Notes under the pieces: model-generated
Seen by the model: only the letters and a program-made list of their open reading frames with translations
What the model was told of the DNA's origin: nothing
Databases searched by the model: none
Part shown: piece by piece, positions 10,550 through 23,400 of the stretch
Position numbering within the stretch: position 1 is the first letter of the stretch
Layout of the letters: the number at the start of each line of letters is the position of its first letter
Position numbers and translations under genes: made by a program
Source: an uncultured Planctomycetota bacterium
Lineage (GTDB): Bacteria > Planctomycetota > Planctomycetia > Pirellulales > Thermoguttaceae
Reading direction: 5' to 3'
Assembly: GCA_902786505.1 (NCBI GenBank)
Contig: CADACS010000006.1
Span: 20,289-84,288 of the forward strand
DNA length: 64,000 nt

Positions 10550-11445
10550 TCAGTCCTCGAACAGGTCGTTCAGGAAGTTCTCGTCGAAGAGGGACGTTTC
10601 GAGATCGACGTCAAGCTCGACGGCCGCGTCCGCTTCCGTATCGAAGGAGGCGAATTCGGCAAACGCTTCGCTGCGCGCCGCGGCGACCGCTTCGACCGCG
10701 ACCGGCGCGGCGGTAACCGTCGGCTGAGCCTGGACGGCCGGCGCAACGGCAAGGCTCTTGCCAATCGCGTTCCATTCGACGGTCGGGAGTTCCGCTTGCA
10801 GCGCGGCGCCAACGGCGACGTCGTCCAGAACGGCCGCGGCAGCCTCGACGGCGACCGGTTCGATCATGGAGAAGACGTTTTCCGTCACAACCGTTTCTGC
10901 GGTCGGCTCAACGACGGCGCCGGACGCGCCGAGGTCGACCGTAACTTCGCCCAGAATGAGACCTTCTTCCGCATTGTCGACGTAGAGGACGGGCTTGAAC
11001 GATCCGGCCGTCGTGTACCAGTGCGACAGGTTCCTGCTCATCGTAAGGCCGGTAATCGTCTCGACCTGACCGTCGTTCCAATCGATCTTCCAGTAGGCGT
11101 ACGCCGAGGTGTTCGACTGGACCGAGTAGACGACCGCGCGGCCGTCGGGCAGTTCCGTTTCCGTCGTGTCGACGTTGAAGGACGCCGGAGCTTCGGCAAT
11201 CGTGTATTCCGCGACGTCAGACCATTCGGATTCGTTCTTAACCGAGGAGGTCAGAGCCTTGATGCGGACTTCCACGACGTCGCCCGTCGCGAACGTCGAT
11301 TCGGCCAGCGCGCCGGAGAGACCGGTGAACGCGCTCGTGGCGGTCCATTCTTCGGTTCCCTTAACGCGGTATTCGACGACGTATTCCTTCGCGGGATCGT
11401 CGGTCGCCCATTCGACGACGATATTGGACTCGACGTCGCGCCGGC
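10550..11445 (-). CDS. C-terminal part of the giant surface protein, in a shifted frame
   Basis: About 297 codons that continue the giant protein in another frame. Real protein sequence begins at about 11445 with DVESNIVVEWATDDPAKE, an FN3-like domain (VEYRVKGTEEW...EVRIKAL). It is followed by a PKD-like domain (WKIDWNDGQV...HWYTTAGSFKPVLYV) and an Ala/Val-rich tail ending in an acidic peptide (DENFLNDLFED). There is no start codon or ribosome-binding site at the junction, and upstream sequence in this frame is Arg-rich nonsense, so it is not a separate gene. The upstream frame turns to nonsense at the same point. Restoring the frame between 11437 and 11445 (for example by losing one GC pair) reads ...KVLSAGDVESNIVVEW. 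Either a sequencing or assembly error or a real frameshift explains this. Confidence 0.75.
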
Positions 11446-14400
11446 GGACAGGACCTTGGCGGTCTTGACCGTATTGCCGTCGATTACGAACGCGCCGTTC
11501 GCGTCGTCGACGAGTTCGTAGACGAACGTGTCGCCTTCGTTGCCGTCGACCGCGGTAAGGGTCGCGACCGTCGCGCCCGGTTCGTCGCTGGACAGAACCG
11601 TATCGACCGCGTCGATCAGAATACCGCTCGGAGCGACGTTGCCCTGCTCTTCGTAGGCGCCGATATCGACGCGCTTGCCGGCGATACGGGCCGCGCCCGT
11701 GACGTCGGTCGTTCCCACGACCAGCGCGTTGGAGCCGGCGTCGATCATGGACGAACCGATTTGGAGATCGAGATCCCAAGCCGTGTAGTCGGCGTTAATG
11801 TCGAAGTCGACGAACTTCGGATCGACCGACTTGACGCCCGATCCGCTGATCGGAACGTTGGCCACGCCGACGTTGGAGTACGCCAGCGTCGCCTTGCTCG
11901 TGGCGAGCAGCGAGGTCGCGTACAGGTCGGCGGCCGTCTTAGCGACGTTGCCGTAGACGATCGAGTTGTTGACGTTGAGAATGTGGTTGGCCCACACGCC
12001 CGCGCCGAGGCTGTCGGAATTCGCGCCCGTCGCCTTATTGCCGACGATCGTGCTGTTGACGATATTGACGTCCCAATCGTCGCCGGAGCCGTTGAGCAGG
12101 TCGGCCAGGTTGACCTGCGCGTAGACGCCCGCGCCGAGCGACGCGGTGTTGCCCGCGACGACCGTGTTCGAAATCGTCATGCCGACGTAGGTTCCAATAC
12201 CGCCGCCGTAGTAAACCGCGGAGTTCCCTTCGATGAAGGTCGCGTCGACGGTCAGCGAGCCGCGGTTGTAAACGCCGCCGTAGTAGCGCGCCGTATTGCC
12301 CTCGATCTTCGAGTTGGTAATCGTCATCGTGCCCGCGTTGTAGACGCCGCCGCCGTAAGCCGCCGTGTTATTGGTAACTTCGACTTTGTCGAGCGTCAGG
12401 GTCGCGAAGTTGCGGATACCGCCGCCGGCGAGATCCGGATTGTCGGCGACCGGAGCCGTGAAGCCGTTGTCGCCGCCCGTTACGACCATGTTGTAGAATC
12501 CGACCTTAGCGGCCTGATTCTCCGAGCCGACTACGACGACCGAGCCGTCGAAGTCGTCGGCCGTTTCGAGCGTGACCTTAGCGTTGTCAGAACCGATCGT
12601 TACGTTCGTATCGAGATACAGGGTCGAGACCAGAATAATGCTCTGGACCGAAGGATCGAACGTGACCGTCGTTTCGCCGAGCCGCTGAGCGTAGGAGATC
12701 GCTTCGCGGAGCGATACGACGCGGTCGGTCGGGTCGACGACGTCGAGGTTCGTGGTAACGACGTTGGACGGCTCTTCGAACGGGAATTCGTAGGCGCCCA
12801 TATCGACCGCGTCGACCGAGGTGCAGATACGCGCTTCGCCCGCCAGGTCGTAGACCAAGGCGTTTCCGTCGACGTCGACCGCGAAACTGTTGTTTCCGGA
12901 GTTGACGGCCGCGGAGGTCGGCTGCAGGGTCAGGTCGGGCGTATTGACGACGACGCCGTTGCGGAAGACCGGCGCGACGGCGAATCCAGCGTCGCCGACG
13001 ACCGTGTTCTTCATGGTCGGGTTCTTATTGACGCCGGTCTTATCGCCGAGGAGCGAGTTGTACATGTACGCGGTCGTGGTCGTCGAGTAGAGGTCGACGG
13101 CCGTCGAGGCGAAGTTGCTCGCGACGATCGTATTGTACGCCTTGAAGGAGGCCGCGTTGTAAACGCCGCCGCCAACCGCCGCCGTATTGCCGGCGACCGT
13201 TACGTTGTGGAGTACGGACGTTCCGCCGAGATTGGCGATCGCGCCGCCGTTCGTGCCGGCCGTGTTGAGCCAGACGAGGGAGTTCGACAGCGAGAGCGAG
13301 CTCTTCGCGGCTTCGTAGAACGCGCCGCCCGCGCTCGTCGCGCGGTTCGACTTAACGTTCGCGTTGTTCGCGGCGAAGGATCCGCCGTTGTAAACCGCGC
13401 CGCCGTTCGCCGCGCTGTTCGACATGAGATTGACGCCCGCGGCAAACTTCGCGGAAGAACCGGCCGCGTTGTAGATCGCGCCGCCCGCGCCCGTCGCCGC
13501 GTTGCTCTCGAAGCTCCATTCGGACGCCGCGCGAACGGCGCCCGCGTTGTAGATCGCCGCGCCGTCGCCGGACGCGTTGCCGCCGAACTTCACGGAGCCG
13601 GATTCGCCGACGATTTCGGACTTCGACGCGTTGTAGATCGCGCCGCCCTTCTCGCCCGCGCTGTTGCCGAGGAAGTTCGCGCCGTTGATCGTAACGGTGT
13701 AGGTTCCGGTATTCGAAGACGCGCTGTTGTAAATCGCGCCGCCGAACCCGGCCGCCGTATTGCCGGAGAAGTCGACGCCGGCAAGAGTCAACGCGCCGTA
13801 GTTGTCGATCGCGCCCGCGTCGGCCGACGCCGTATTGTTAACGAACGTCGAGCTCGCGACCAAGACGACGCCTTGGTAGTTGACGATCGCGCCGCCGTAC
13901 TGAGCGGAGTTGCCGTCGAACGCCGTATTGCCGACGGTGACGGTTCCCTTGTCGTTGTAGATCGCGCCGGCTTTGCCGGAAGCCGTATTGCCCGCAAAGA
14001 CCGAGTCGCCGATCGTCGCGGATCCGACGTTGTAGATCGCCGCGCCGTCGACCGCGGTCAAACCGCTGAACTGCGCCAGGTTGGCGACCATTGTGCCGGC
14101 GTTGTAGATCGCCGCGCCCTGTTCCGTCGCGTTCATATCGGCGAACGAGACGTTCCACAGGTCGACCGTCGCGGTCTCCGCGTTGTAGACGCCCGCGCCC
14201 TTGGCGGCCGTCGACGATTTAATAACGACGTCGTTGACGGACAGCTCGCCCGCGTTGTAGATCGCCGCGCCTTCGTCCGCCGCCGCGTTAACGAGCGTGA
14301 GTCCGCCGATGCGGACGTCGCCGTGCGCGACGAAGAAGATTCTGGACTCGCCGTGCGCGTCGATCGTAACCGTAGCGGAATCGCCGACCGAGATAACCAT

Positions 14401-17400
14401 GTCGGTGTCGATCGTGAATTCGCCGTCGGTCAGAACGATCGTCTTGCCGTAGACGCTCGGGTCGAACGTAATCGTATCGGCGATCGAGTGCGTGAGCGTA
14501 ACTTCGTCGGCGCCGTTCCAGACGAGCGTTTCGCCGTTCGTGAGCGCGTACGGGACGCCGACGATCAGGTCGACGACCGTGTCTTCAACGACCGTTTCTC
14601 CGTCTACCGTTTCTCCCGGAATTACGAAGGACAGCTTGCCGTCGGCGTAGGTCGCGACCGCGCCGGCGGGCACGCCGAGCTCTTCGTTCGCGGCGAGCTC
14701 GAAGCTCGCGCCTTCTTCGAGACGGAGCGCGATGGAGACCGCCTGAACCATTTCGTTGCCGATGGCGGCGATCGCTTCACGCAGGGAGGTCAGACCGTCG
14801 TATTCGTCGACTGCGTCGAGTTCGGTCGTAACGACCAAGCTCGGACGTTCGGCGACTTCGAACGTGGTCGAGAACGAGTTGTTTTCGTCGTCCGATTCGT
14901 AGACCGTATTCTCAACGTCGAGCGAAATCGTCGCGCGGTACTGACCGGCGTCGAACTGACCGAGGTTCCAGTATCCGGAAACTTCGTTCGTCGATTCAAG
15001 CCAGTATTCCTTGGACATGTATCCGTCGACGTCGTCGCCGTAGGTGCGCGTAAAGACCTTCGCGGTTCCTTCGACCGGCTGGCCTTCCGCGTCGAGACGC
15101 TCGACCGTAATCGTGTACTTGAAGCTGTTGAAGACGGTTCCGTCGCCGTAGTTGCCGAACGTGTAGTCGAAGCAGACGTCCCAGCCTTCGAGGAACTTGC
15201 CCATGCTCGCGCCGTCGACCGTCGCGTACCAGCCGGTAAGCGGCGCGCTGTCGCCGAACGTGAGGTCGGGAGCGATCTCGAAGTATTCGACCGCGCCCAT
15301 GTCGACGTACTGGCCTACGATACGGTCGCCGCCGTAAACGTCGGTCGCAAGTCCGTCGGCGTAGGAGTTGACGCCGGAGTTGACCGCCGGGGAGACCGAG
15401 GTCAGCGCGTAATCGGCGCCGAACTTCGGATCGATCGGATTCGCGGTCGTTCCGATGAACGCGGCCGAGCCTTCGGCCACGCTGAGCGCGTCGGCGTTCA
15501 TAACGTCTTCGCCGTTGCCGAGCAAACTGGCGTAAAGGACGAGCGTCGAAGTTCCTTCGAGCGCGACGTCCGCGCCCTGATAGGATCCTTCGTTCTCCGC
15601 GACGATCGTATTCTTCATCGTCGCGGCCGCGCCGTCGAGCGCCACGCCGCCGCCGATCGCCGCCGAGTTGCCGGCGACCGTGTCGTTGACGAATTCAACG
15701 GTCATGTTCGAACCGTCGGCAACCGCGTAAACCGCGCCGCCTTCCGCGTTCGCCGACTTATTGCCGACGAGCAGCGAGTTGACGATCGACAGATTCGACG
15801 CCGAGCCGGTCGCGGCGGCCGCAATCGCGCCGCCGTTGTAGTTCGACTCGTTGTTCTTGAAGATCGAGGTCTTAATCGACGCGTTCGAATTCTGGAAGTA
15901 GATCGCGCCGCCGAAGTAGTTGGACGCGTTTCCGTCGAACGTCGCGCCGTCGATTTCAAGCGCGCCGATCGAGTAGATCGCGCCGCCGAAGTAAGCGCTT
16001 TCGTTGTTCGAGTAGACGCCGCCGTTAACGGTCAGGGCGCCGGAGTTGTAAATCGCGCCGCCGAAGCCGTCGGGCAGAATCTTATCGGTCGGATCGACCG
16101 CTTCGTTCGTGTACGCGACCGAGCTCGACACGTTAACGCCGTCGAGCGTCAGCGTACCGGCGTTGAAGATCGCGCCGCCCTTGATCTCGCGGCCGTTGAC
16201 AATGTTCAGGTCGCTGATATCGGCGGTAAGACCGTAATTGACGTTGAACGCGCGCGACTGACCGGCCGGGTCGACGACAAGGCCGGAACCGGCGATCGTC
16301 TGATCTTTCGCGAGCGTAATCGCCGTGCCGGCGAGCGTGACCGTCTGGCCCGCAATCGCGTCGTCGACCGTAATCGCGTTGCCGACGAACTTCGAAATCT
16401 TCGCGACGCCGTCGTTCGTGAACGTGTACTTCTGACCGTCGATCGTCGTGAATTCGGAACCGATCGCGTCGCGGCGAACCGCCAGGTCGACCGTGAGTCC
16501 GGCTTCCGTCGTGAACGAACCGCCGTCGACGAATTCCGCGTAAGAGCCGTCTTCGAGCGTGAAGACCGCGCCGACGAACGTCGCCGGGGTATTCACTTCT
16601 TCGCCGACAATCTCAATCGCGGCGTGATCGTCGAGGACAACCTTGACTTTGCCGTCGTCGGAGATAAATCCGCCGTTCAGGAACGTGCCCGTCTTGCCTT
16701 CGTACGCGATCTTCGCGCCGTTGGAGAGAACGACCAGTTCGCCGGTCGAGGCAATCGCCGCGGCGTCGTTATAGGTAACGTAGGTCTTCGAGAACGCGAT
16801 CGATTCGGCCGTCAGGTCGCTCAGGAGCGTCTTCGTGCCGTCCGCGTTGACGAGAACGTCGACGTATTCGTACTTGGCCGAGACCGGAGGAACCTGACCG
16901 ATCGATTCGAGGTAATCGAACTTCGATTCGCGGCGCGCGGTAAGCGTCGTTCCGTCTTCGAGCGTAATGGTAATCGAGTATTCCGAATCGAATCTGCCGG
17001 GCGCGTAAGCGACCTGAGTTCCGTCGGGATACGTAAAGACGCCGTTTTCGAAGACGACGTAGGTCTTGCCGTATTCGAACTTCATGCCGTCGACGAGAGT
17101 GACGTCGGCGCCGTCGACAACCGCGACGTTGCGTCCGACCGACGCGACGCCGTCTTCAACGGTTACCACGACCATGTCGTCGCGCACGTATTCGCCGGAG
17201 CTGACGAGCACGTTCTGGCTGTACCAGTACGGTCCGACGTAGAGTTCCGACGCTTCGCGGAGCGTTACGACGTCGTCGAGCGGATTGTACTCGCCGTCCG
17301 CGACGGTCGTAACGACGACGCTCGGCGCTTCGTAAACTTCGAACGTCGCGGTAAAGACGTTGTTCTCTTTACTGGTCTCGATGACTTCGTTGCCGGAATC

Positions 17401-20400
17401 GAGGGTAATCGTAAGAGTGTACGTACCGACGGGCAACGCGCCGAGGTTCTGACGCGCGTAGCTCTGAGTCGCGCCCGGAGCAAGCCAATCGGAATTGCGG
17501 AGCCAATCGAAGTAATCGGCGCCGTCTTGATACCGTCCGACCGTCGTCGCGGAGTACGCGTCGCCGGAAGCGGTAACGCCTTCGATCGCGAAGGTCACGT
17601 TGAACTTGTCGTAGACCGCGACGTCGCCGATATTGGCGATCGCGTAGTCGAGAACGACGTCGTAGCCCGCGATGTAGTGGTTGGTCTGTCTGTTGTCGAT
17701 GGTCGCGAACCAGAAGTTGACCGGGTCGTCGTTGAACGAGAGGTCCGGCGTGTAAACGAGCTGGTATTCGAACGCGCCCATGTCGATCGAGTAGACGACC
17801 TCGCCGACAATAACGCCGGCGTAACGCGGATTGCCCGCCAGGTCGAATTCCACGCCAGGTTTCGCGAGCGCGTTGGAACCTGCGTTGACCGCCGGGCTTT
17901 CCATCTTGAGCGAATAGTCGCCGTTAGCCGCGTCGACGAACTGAGGATCGACGCCGACGAAGCAGCGGTACGCCGCTTCCATCCAGGACGCGTCAAAGGC
18001 GACGTCGCCCGTCGACTCGACGTTCTGGATCAAGGAGTTGCGAAGCTTAACGGTCGCGCCGTTGGCGACGAAGATTTCAACGCCGGAGCCGCTGATCGTT
18101 TCGGTCGTTGTTTCGGTCGTATCTCCAACCGTTTCTTCGGTCGTAATCTCTTTCGTGGTCACGGAGTTGCCGGCGAGAATCGAGTTGTCGATCGCCGCGG
18201 ATCCGTAGACGTAGATCGCGCCGCCGAGGAACGCCTCGTTGCTCGCGACGGTAACGTTGACGAGCGTAACCGTCTTGGCGTAGATCGCGCCGCCCTGTTC
18301 GGCCGCCTTATTGTTCGCGATAAGCGCGTTGTTCAGATTGACGGAACCGGCGTTGATCGCGCCGCCGTTATTGGTCGCTTCGTTGCCGGTAACGGCAGCG
18401 AGGCCGGAAACCGTGAAGGCGCCGACCGCAAAGACCGCGCCGCCGTCGACCGCCGTGTTGCCGGTAATCGTCGCCGAGCCGCCGATAACGACGTTCGTCT
18501 TAGCGTAAATCGCGCCGCCTTGGCCGGTAACCTTATTGCTCGACAGAGTCGCGTCGCCGTCGACCTTAACGGAGCCGAGCGAGTAGATCGCCGCGCCGTC
18601 GACGCCCGTATTCGAGGTCGCGGTGAGCGCGCCGGTGATTTCCGTAGAAGTTCCGGAGTTGAGACCGCCGTTGACGTTGTTCGTAACAGCCGCGTCGCCG
18701 CCGACCTTAATGGTCGTGTCCGCAACGACCGCGCCGCTCGAATTCGCCGCCTGGTTGCCGTCCGCGATCAGATCGCCGTCGATCGCGACCGATTTAGCCG
18801 CGACGCCGGAGACCGTTTCCGCCGTGTTGTTGGAGACGGTCGCGGAGCCGGAGACGGCCATCGCGCCCTTGACGAAGGCCGCGCCGTAAGACGCGCCCGC
18901 CTTATTGTCGGTCGCGCTGAACGCGCCGTTAACGGTCAGCTTCGAGCCGCCGTAGAACGCGCCGTAAGAGCCGCCCGCTTCGTTGCCGGTAAGCGCGAGC
19001 GAGCCGAAGGTCGCGACGCCGCCGGCGTAGATCGCGCCGTAGTCGCCCGTCGCCTTGTTGCCCGTAACGGTCGCGTCGCCTACGACGGTGAACGCCGAGC
19101 CGGCGTACGCGGCGCCGTAATTCGCGCCTTCGTACGCGACGCTTTCGGTCGTTTCGGTCGTCGTCGTGGAATCGACGACGTTTCCTTCTTCGTCGTAGGT
19201 GTAAACGGTCGTCGCCACTTCGGTCTTGACCGCGACCTTGCCGATCGCTTCGTTTTCGGCCATCGTGAGCGCACCGCCGACGTAGACGGATCCCTTAGCG
19301 TAGATCGCGCCCGCGGTCGCCGCCGTGTTGTAGGAGATTTCCGCGTCGCCGTCGATCTTAATCGCGCCGTTTTCAGCCGCGATCGCGCCGTACTTGCCGG
19401 AGACGGTCGTCGTCGTGGTCGTCGTTACGATCGTTTCGCCGTTTTCGCCGGTCGATTCGACTGTTTCGACGTTTTCGGTTACGGATCCGGCCTTATTGCC
19501 GGTAATCGTCGCGTTAGTCGCGACGGAGAACGCGACGCCGGAGTTCGTTACGGCGATCGCGCCGTAGTCGCCGCCCGCGACGTTGTTCTTAACCGTAGCG
19601 GAATTCGCCTCGAAGGACGCCGCCTTGATTGCGCCGTAGTCGCCGCCCGCCTTATTCGAGGAGACGTTCGCGTCGCCGCCGACGGCAACCGCGCCGCTCG
19701 CGAAGATCGCGCCGACGTTCTCGCCGGCTTCGTTGCCGGTAACGGTCGCGTTTCCGCCGACCGTAACGTCGCCCTTAGAGTAAACCGCGCCGTAGGAGCC
19801 TTCGGCCGAGTTGCCGGTAATCGCGGCGTCGCCGGTAACGGAGACGCTCTTGGCGTAAACCGCGCCGTAGTCGCCTTCCGCGGAGTTGTCGGTAATTTGC
19901 GCGTTTCCTTCGACGGTCAACGCGCCCTTGGTGAAGATCGCGCCGTAAGACGCGCCCGCCTTATTCGAAGAGACGATCGCGGAACCCTTGACCGTCGTCG
20001 CGCCTTCAACGTAGACCGCGCCAACCTGGCCGTCCGCGCTGTTGCCGGAGATGGTCGCGGCGATAACTTCCACGCCCTCTTCAACTTCGACGTTGCCGTT
20101 GACGTTCAGCGAGCCGTTGACGTAGAGCGCGCCGTAGTCGCCGCCGGCCTTATTGCCGGTAATCGTCGCCGTCTTATCGACGGTGACCGTGCCGTTAACG
20201 TAAGCGGCGCCGTAGGATTCGCCCGCCTCGTTGTCGGTCAGCGCCAGGCTGCCGCCGACGGTAACCGGCTTCGACGCGTAGAGCGCGCCGTAGCCGCCGG
20301 TCGCCGTATTGCCGTCGAACGTGGCGTCGCCGGTAACGCGGGTCGCGCCCGCGACCTTAATCGCGCCGTAAGATCCGTTCAACGCGGCGTTTTCGTTCGC

Positions 20401-23400
20401 GGTCAAATTGCCGCCCACGGTGAACGCGCCGCCAATTTCGAGCGCGCCGTACGCGTCGTCGGCCTTATTGCCGTTGATTTCGGCGTTTCCGCCGACCTTA
20501 ACCGCGGCTCCGACATAACCGGCGCCGTAATTGGAGGTTACGTCGTTCGTCGTGGTCGTCGAAACGACATTCGTGCTCGAATCGACGACTTCGCCGGCCT
20601 CGTTGAGAACTTCGGTCAGCGTCGTAACTTCGACGGTAACCGTTTCGCTTCCGCTCGCCTTATTGGCGTCGAGCGTCAGATCGCCCGCGACGCCAAGTTC
20701 GTTCGCGACGTAGAACGCGCCGTACGAGGACGCGGAGTTATTGGAGATATTCGCGTTCGCGTCGAACTTCGCGGAGCCGTTCTCAACGAAGAACGCGCCG
20801 TAACTGCCGTTAAAGGTCTTGGTCGTGGTAACGGTCGTCGTGGTCGTGCGAATTCGAGCGCCGTCTTCTTCGCGAATGCTTTCCTGGACGTCTTCGGTCG
20901 TTTCGCGCGTCACTTTCGCGGCCGCGCCTGCGACGTTATTGACGATCGTCGCGTCGCCGACAATCTCGAGCGCCGCGCCGGAGCCGGACGCGTAGATCGC
21001 GCCGACGTCGCCCGTCGCCTTATTGCCGGAGATCGTGGCTTCGGCGCCGATATAGACGGTCTCGGCCGCAATTGCGCCGTAGTCGCCGCCCGCGACGTTG
21101 TTCGCAACGATCGCCGCGCCGCCGATCTCAACCTGAGTCGCCGAAATGGCGCCGTAGTTGTCGGTCGCGCTGTTGCCGGAGATCGAAGCGGTTCCGGTTA
21201 CGGTCAGCTTCTGGACGCCCATCGCGCCGAAGGAACCGGCCGTAGCCTTGTTCGAATCGATAACCGCGTTTCCGCCGATCGCGACGTTCTTCGCGAAGCC
21301 CGCGCCGTAGGAGCCGCCCGCGACGTTTTCGGAGATATCCGCGTCGCCGCCGACCGTAAGATTGCCGTTTTCAATGAAGAACGCGCCGAAGTCGCCGCCG
21401 GCCTTGTTCTTATTGATGGTCGCGTTTCCGCCGACCGTAACGTCGCCCGTCGTCTTGAACGCGCCGACAAGGTCGCCGGCTTCGTTGCCGGTGAACGTGG
21501 CGTCGCCGGTAACGTCGATTGCTTTCGCTTCGATCGCGCCGATCGCGCCCGTCGCGGTATTGTCGTTAACGATCGCGTTTCCGCCGACCGCGAAGGTATT
21601 GGCCGCGTAGATCGCGCCGACGCTGCCGCCCGCCGTATTGCCGATTACGGTCGCGTCGCCGGTAATCGCGACGTCGGCCGCGGAACCCGCGCCGAAGTTG
21701 CCCGCGGCGCTGTTGTTCGAAATATTCGCCGCGCCGCCGACGGTAACGTTGCCGGACGCGCGGAAGGCGCCTTCGCTGCCGCCCGCTTTATTGCCGGTAA
21801 TCGCCGCGTCGCCCGCGATTCCAATATTGGCCGCGGCAATCGCGCCCACGTCGCCGGTCTTGGCTTCGTTGTTGGCGACGGTCGCGTTTCCGCCGACCGT
21901 AACGTCGCCGGACGCATAGATCGCGCCGAACGCGCCTTCGGCCTTGTTGTTCTCAATATTGGCGTTTCCGGTAATCGCGACGCTCTTCGCCTGAATCGCG
22001 CCGTAGTCGCCGCCGGCCGTATTGCCGGTCACGGTCGCGCTTCCGCCGACCGCGACGTTATTGGCCGCGTAGATCGCGCCGACTTCGCCGCCGGCCGCGT
22101 TGTTCGCAACGGTCGCGTCGCCGGTAACCGTAACGCTGTTCGCCTTAATCGCGCCGTAGTCGCCAGCCGCGGAGTTGCCGCTGATCTCGGCCGCGCCGTT
22201 AATCGTAACGTCGCCCGAGGCCTCGATCGCGCCGACGCCGCCGCCCGCCGTATTGCCGACGATCTTCGCGACGTAGCCCGCGTATGGAATTTCGTTGCCG
22301 TCGTCGTCGAAGGTCGATTCGACGACGCCGTTGACGACGACGTTGCCCGCGACGTACATCGCGCCGTAATTGCGGTTCGCCTTATTGCCGGACGCTTCAA
22401 AGACGCCCGCGACTTCAAGGTCGCCGTTGATAACCGCCGCGCCGTAGTCGCCGATAGCCTCGACGGTCGACGTGGTTTCCGTGGTCGGCTCGGAGCCGTC
22501 GGCGGGAGTCGTAACGACGGTCGTTTCGGTAACGACGGTTCCGTCCGCGGTATTGTTCGTAAAGCTCGCGTTGCCGCCGAACTTAACGTCGTCGGCCGCG
22601 TACAGGGCGCCGGCCGAACCGTGCGCTTCGTTCTTATTGAACAGGACATTGCCGCCGAATTCGGCGCCGCCCGCCGCGATATAGATCGCGCCGCCGAGCG
22701 CCGAGTAGGTCGTCTTCTTGACGGTCGTCAGAATGGTTTCGCCTTCCGGCCCGACCGTTTCGGTCGTCGTCTCGGTAACGTCGGTCGCAACCGTGCCGGC
22801 GACGTTCGTCGCGACGGTCGCGTCGCCCGCGACGACTACGGAGTCGATCGCGTAGATCGCGCCGCCGTCGCCGCCCGCCTTATTGCCGGAAATATTGGAG
22901 GCGCCTTCGCCGACCTTGACGTAGCTCTTGGAGTAAATCGCGCCGCCCTGCGATCCGGCCTGGTTGCCGGTCGCCGTGAGCGCGCCGTTCGTCTCGAACG
23001 ACTGAGCGAAGATCGCGCCGCCCGCGCCTTCCGCGACGTTGTTCTTGGCCGTGACGGAGCCCTTGACGAGGACCGCGCCGGTCGCGTTAATCGCCGCGCC
23101 TTGCGCGCCGGAGTTGTTCTGGAGATCCGCGTCCCCTTCGACCGTAACGTCGCCGTTGGCGATAATCGCGCCGCCGACGTTGCCGGTCGCGGTCGCCGCG
23201 CCGCCGACCGTAATTCCGGAATCGGAGACGAGCGCGCCGGAGTTGGTCGCGTTTTCGTTGGTATTGACGGTCAGATTGCCGCCGACCGCGACCGATTGCG
23301 CGCGAACGCCGGACACGGAGTCCGCCGTATTGCGGGACACGGACGCGTCGCCGGTCACGTTGAACGCGCCGTTGATATAGGCCGCGCCGTAATCGCCGCC

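Noticed and set aside
11437..11445. Programmed ribosomal frameshift at the giant-gene break
   Set aside because: No slippery heptamer, Shine-Dalgarno stimulator or obvious pseudoknot is visible at the junction, so an error or mutation is more likely.
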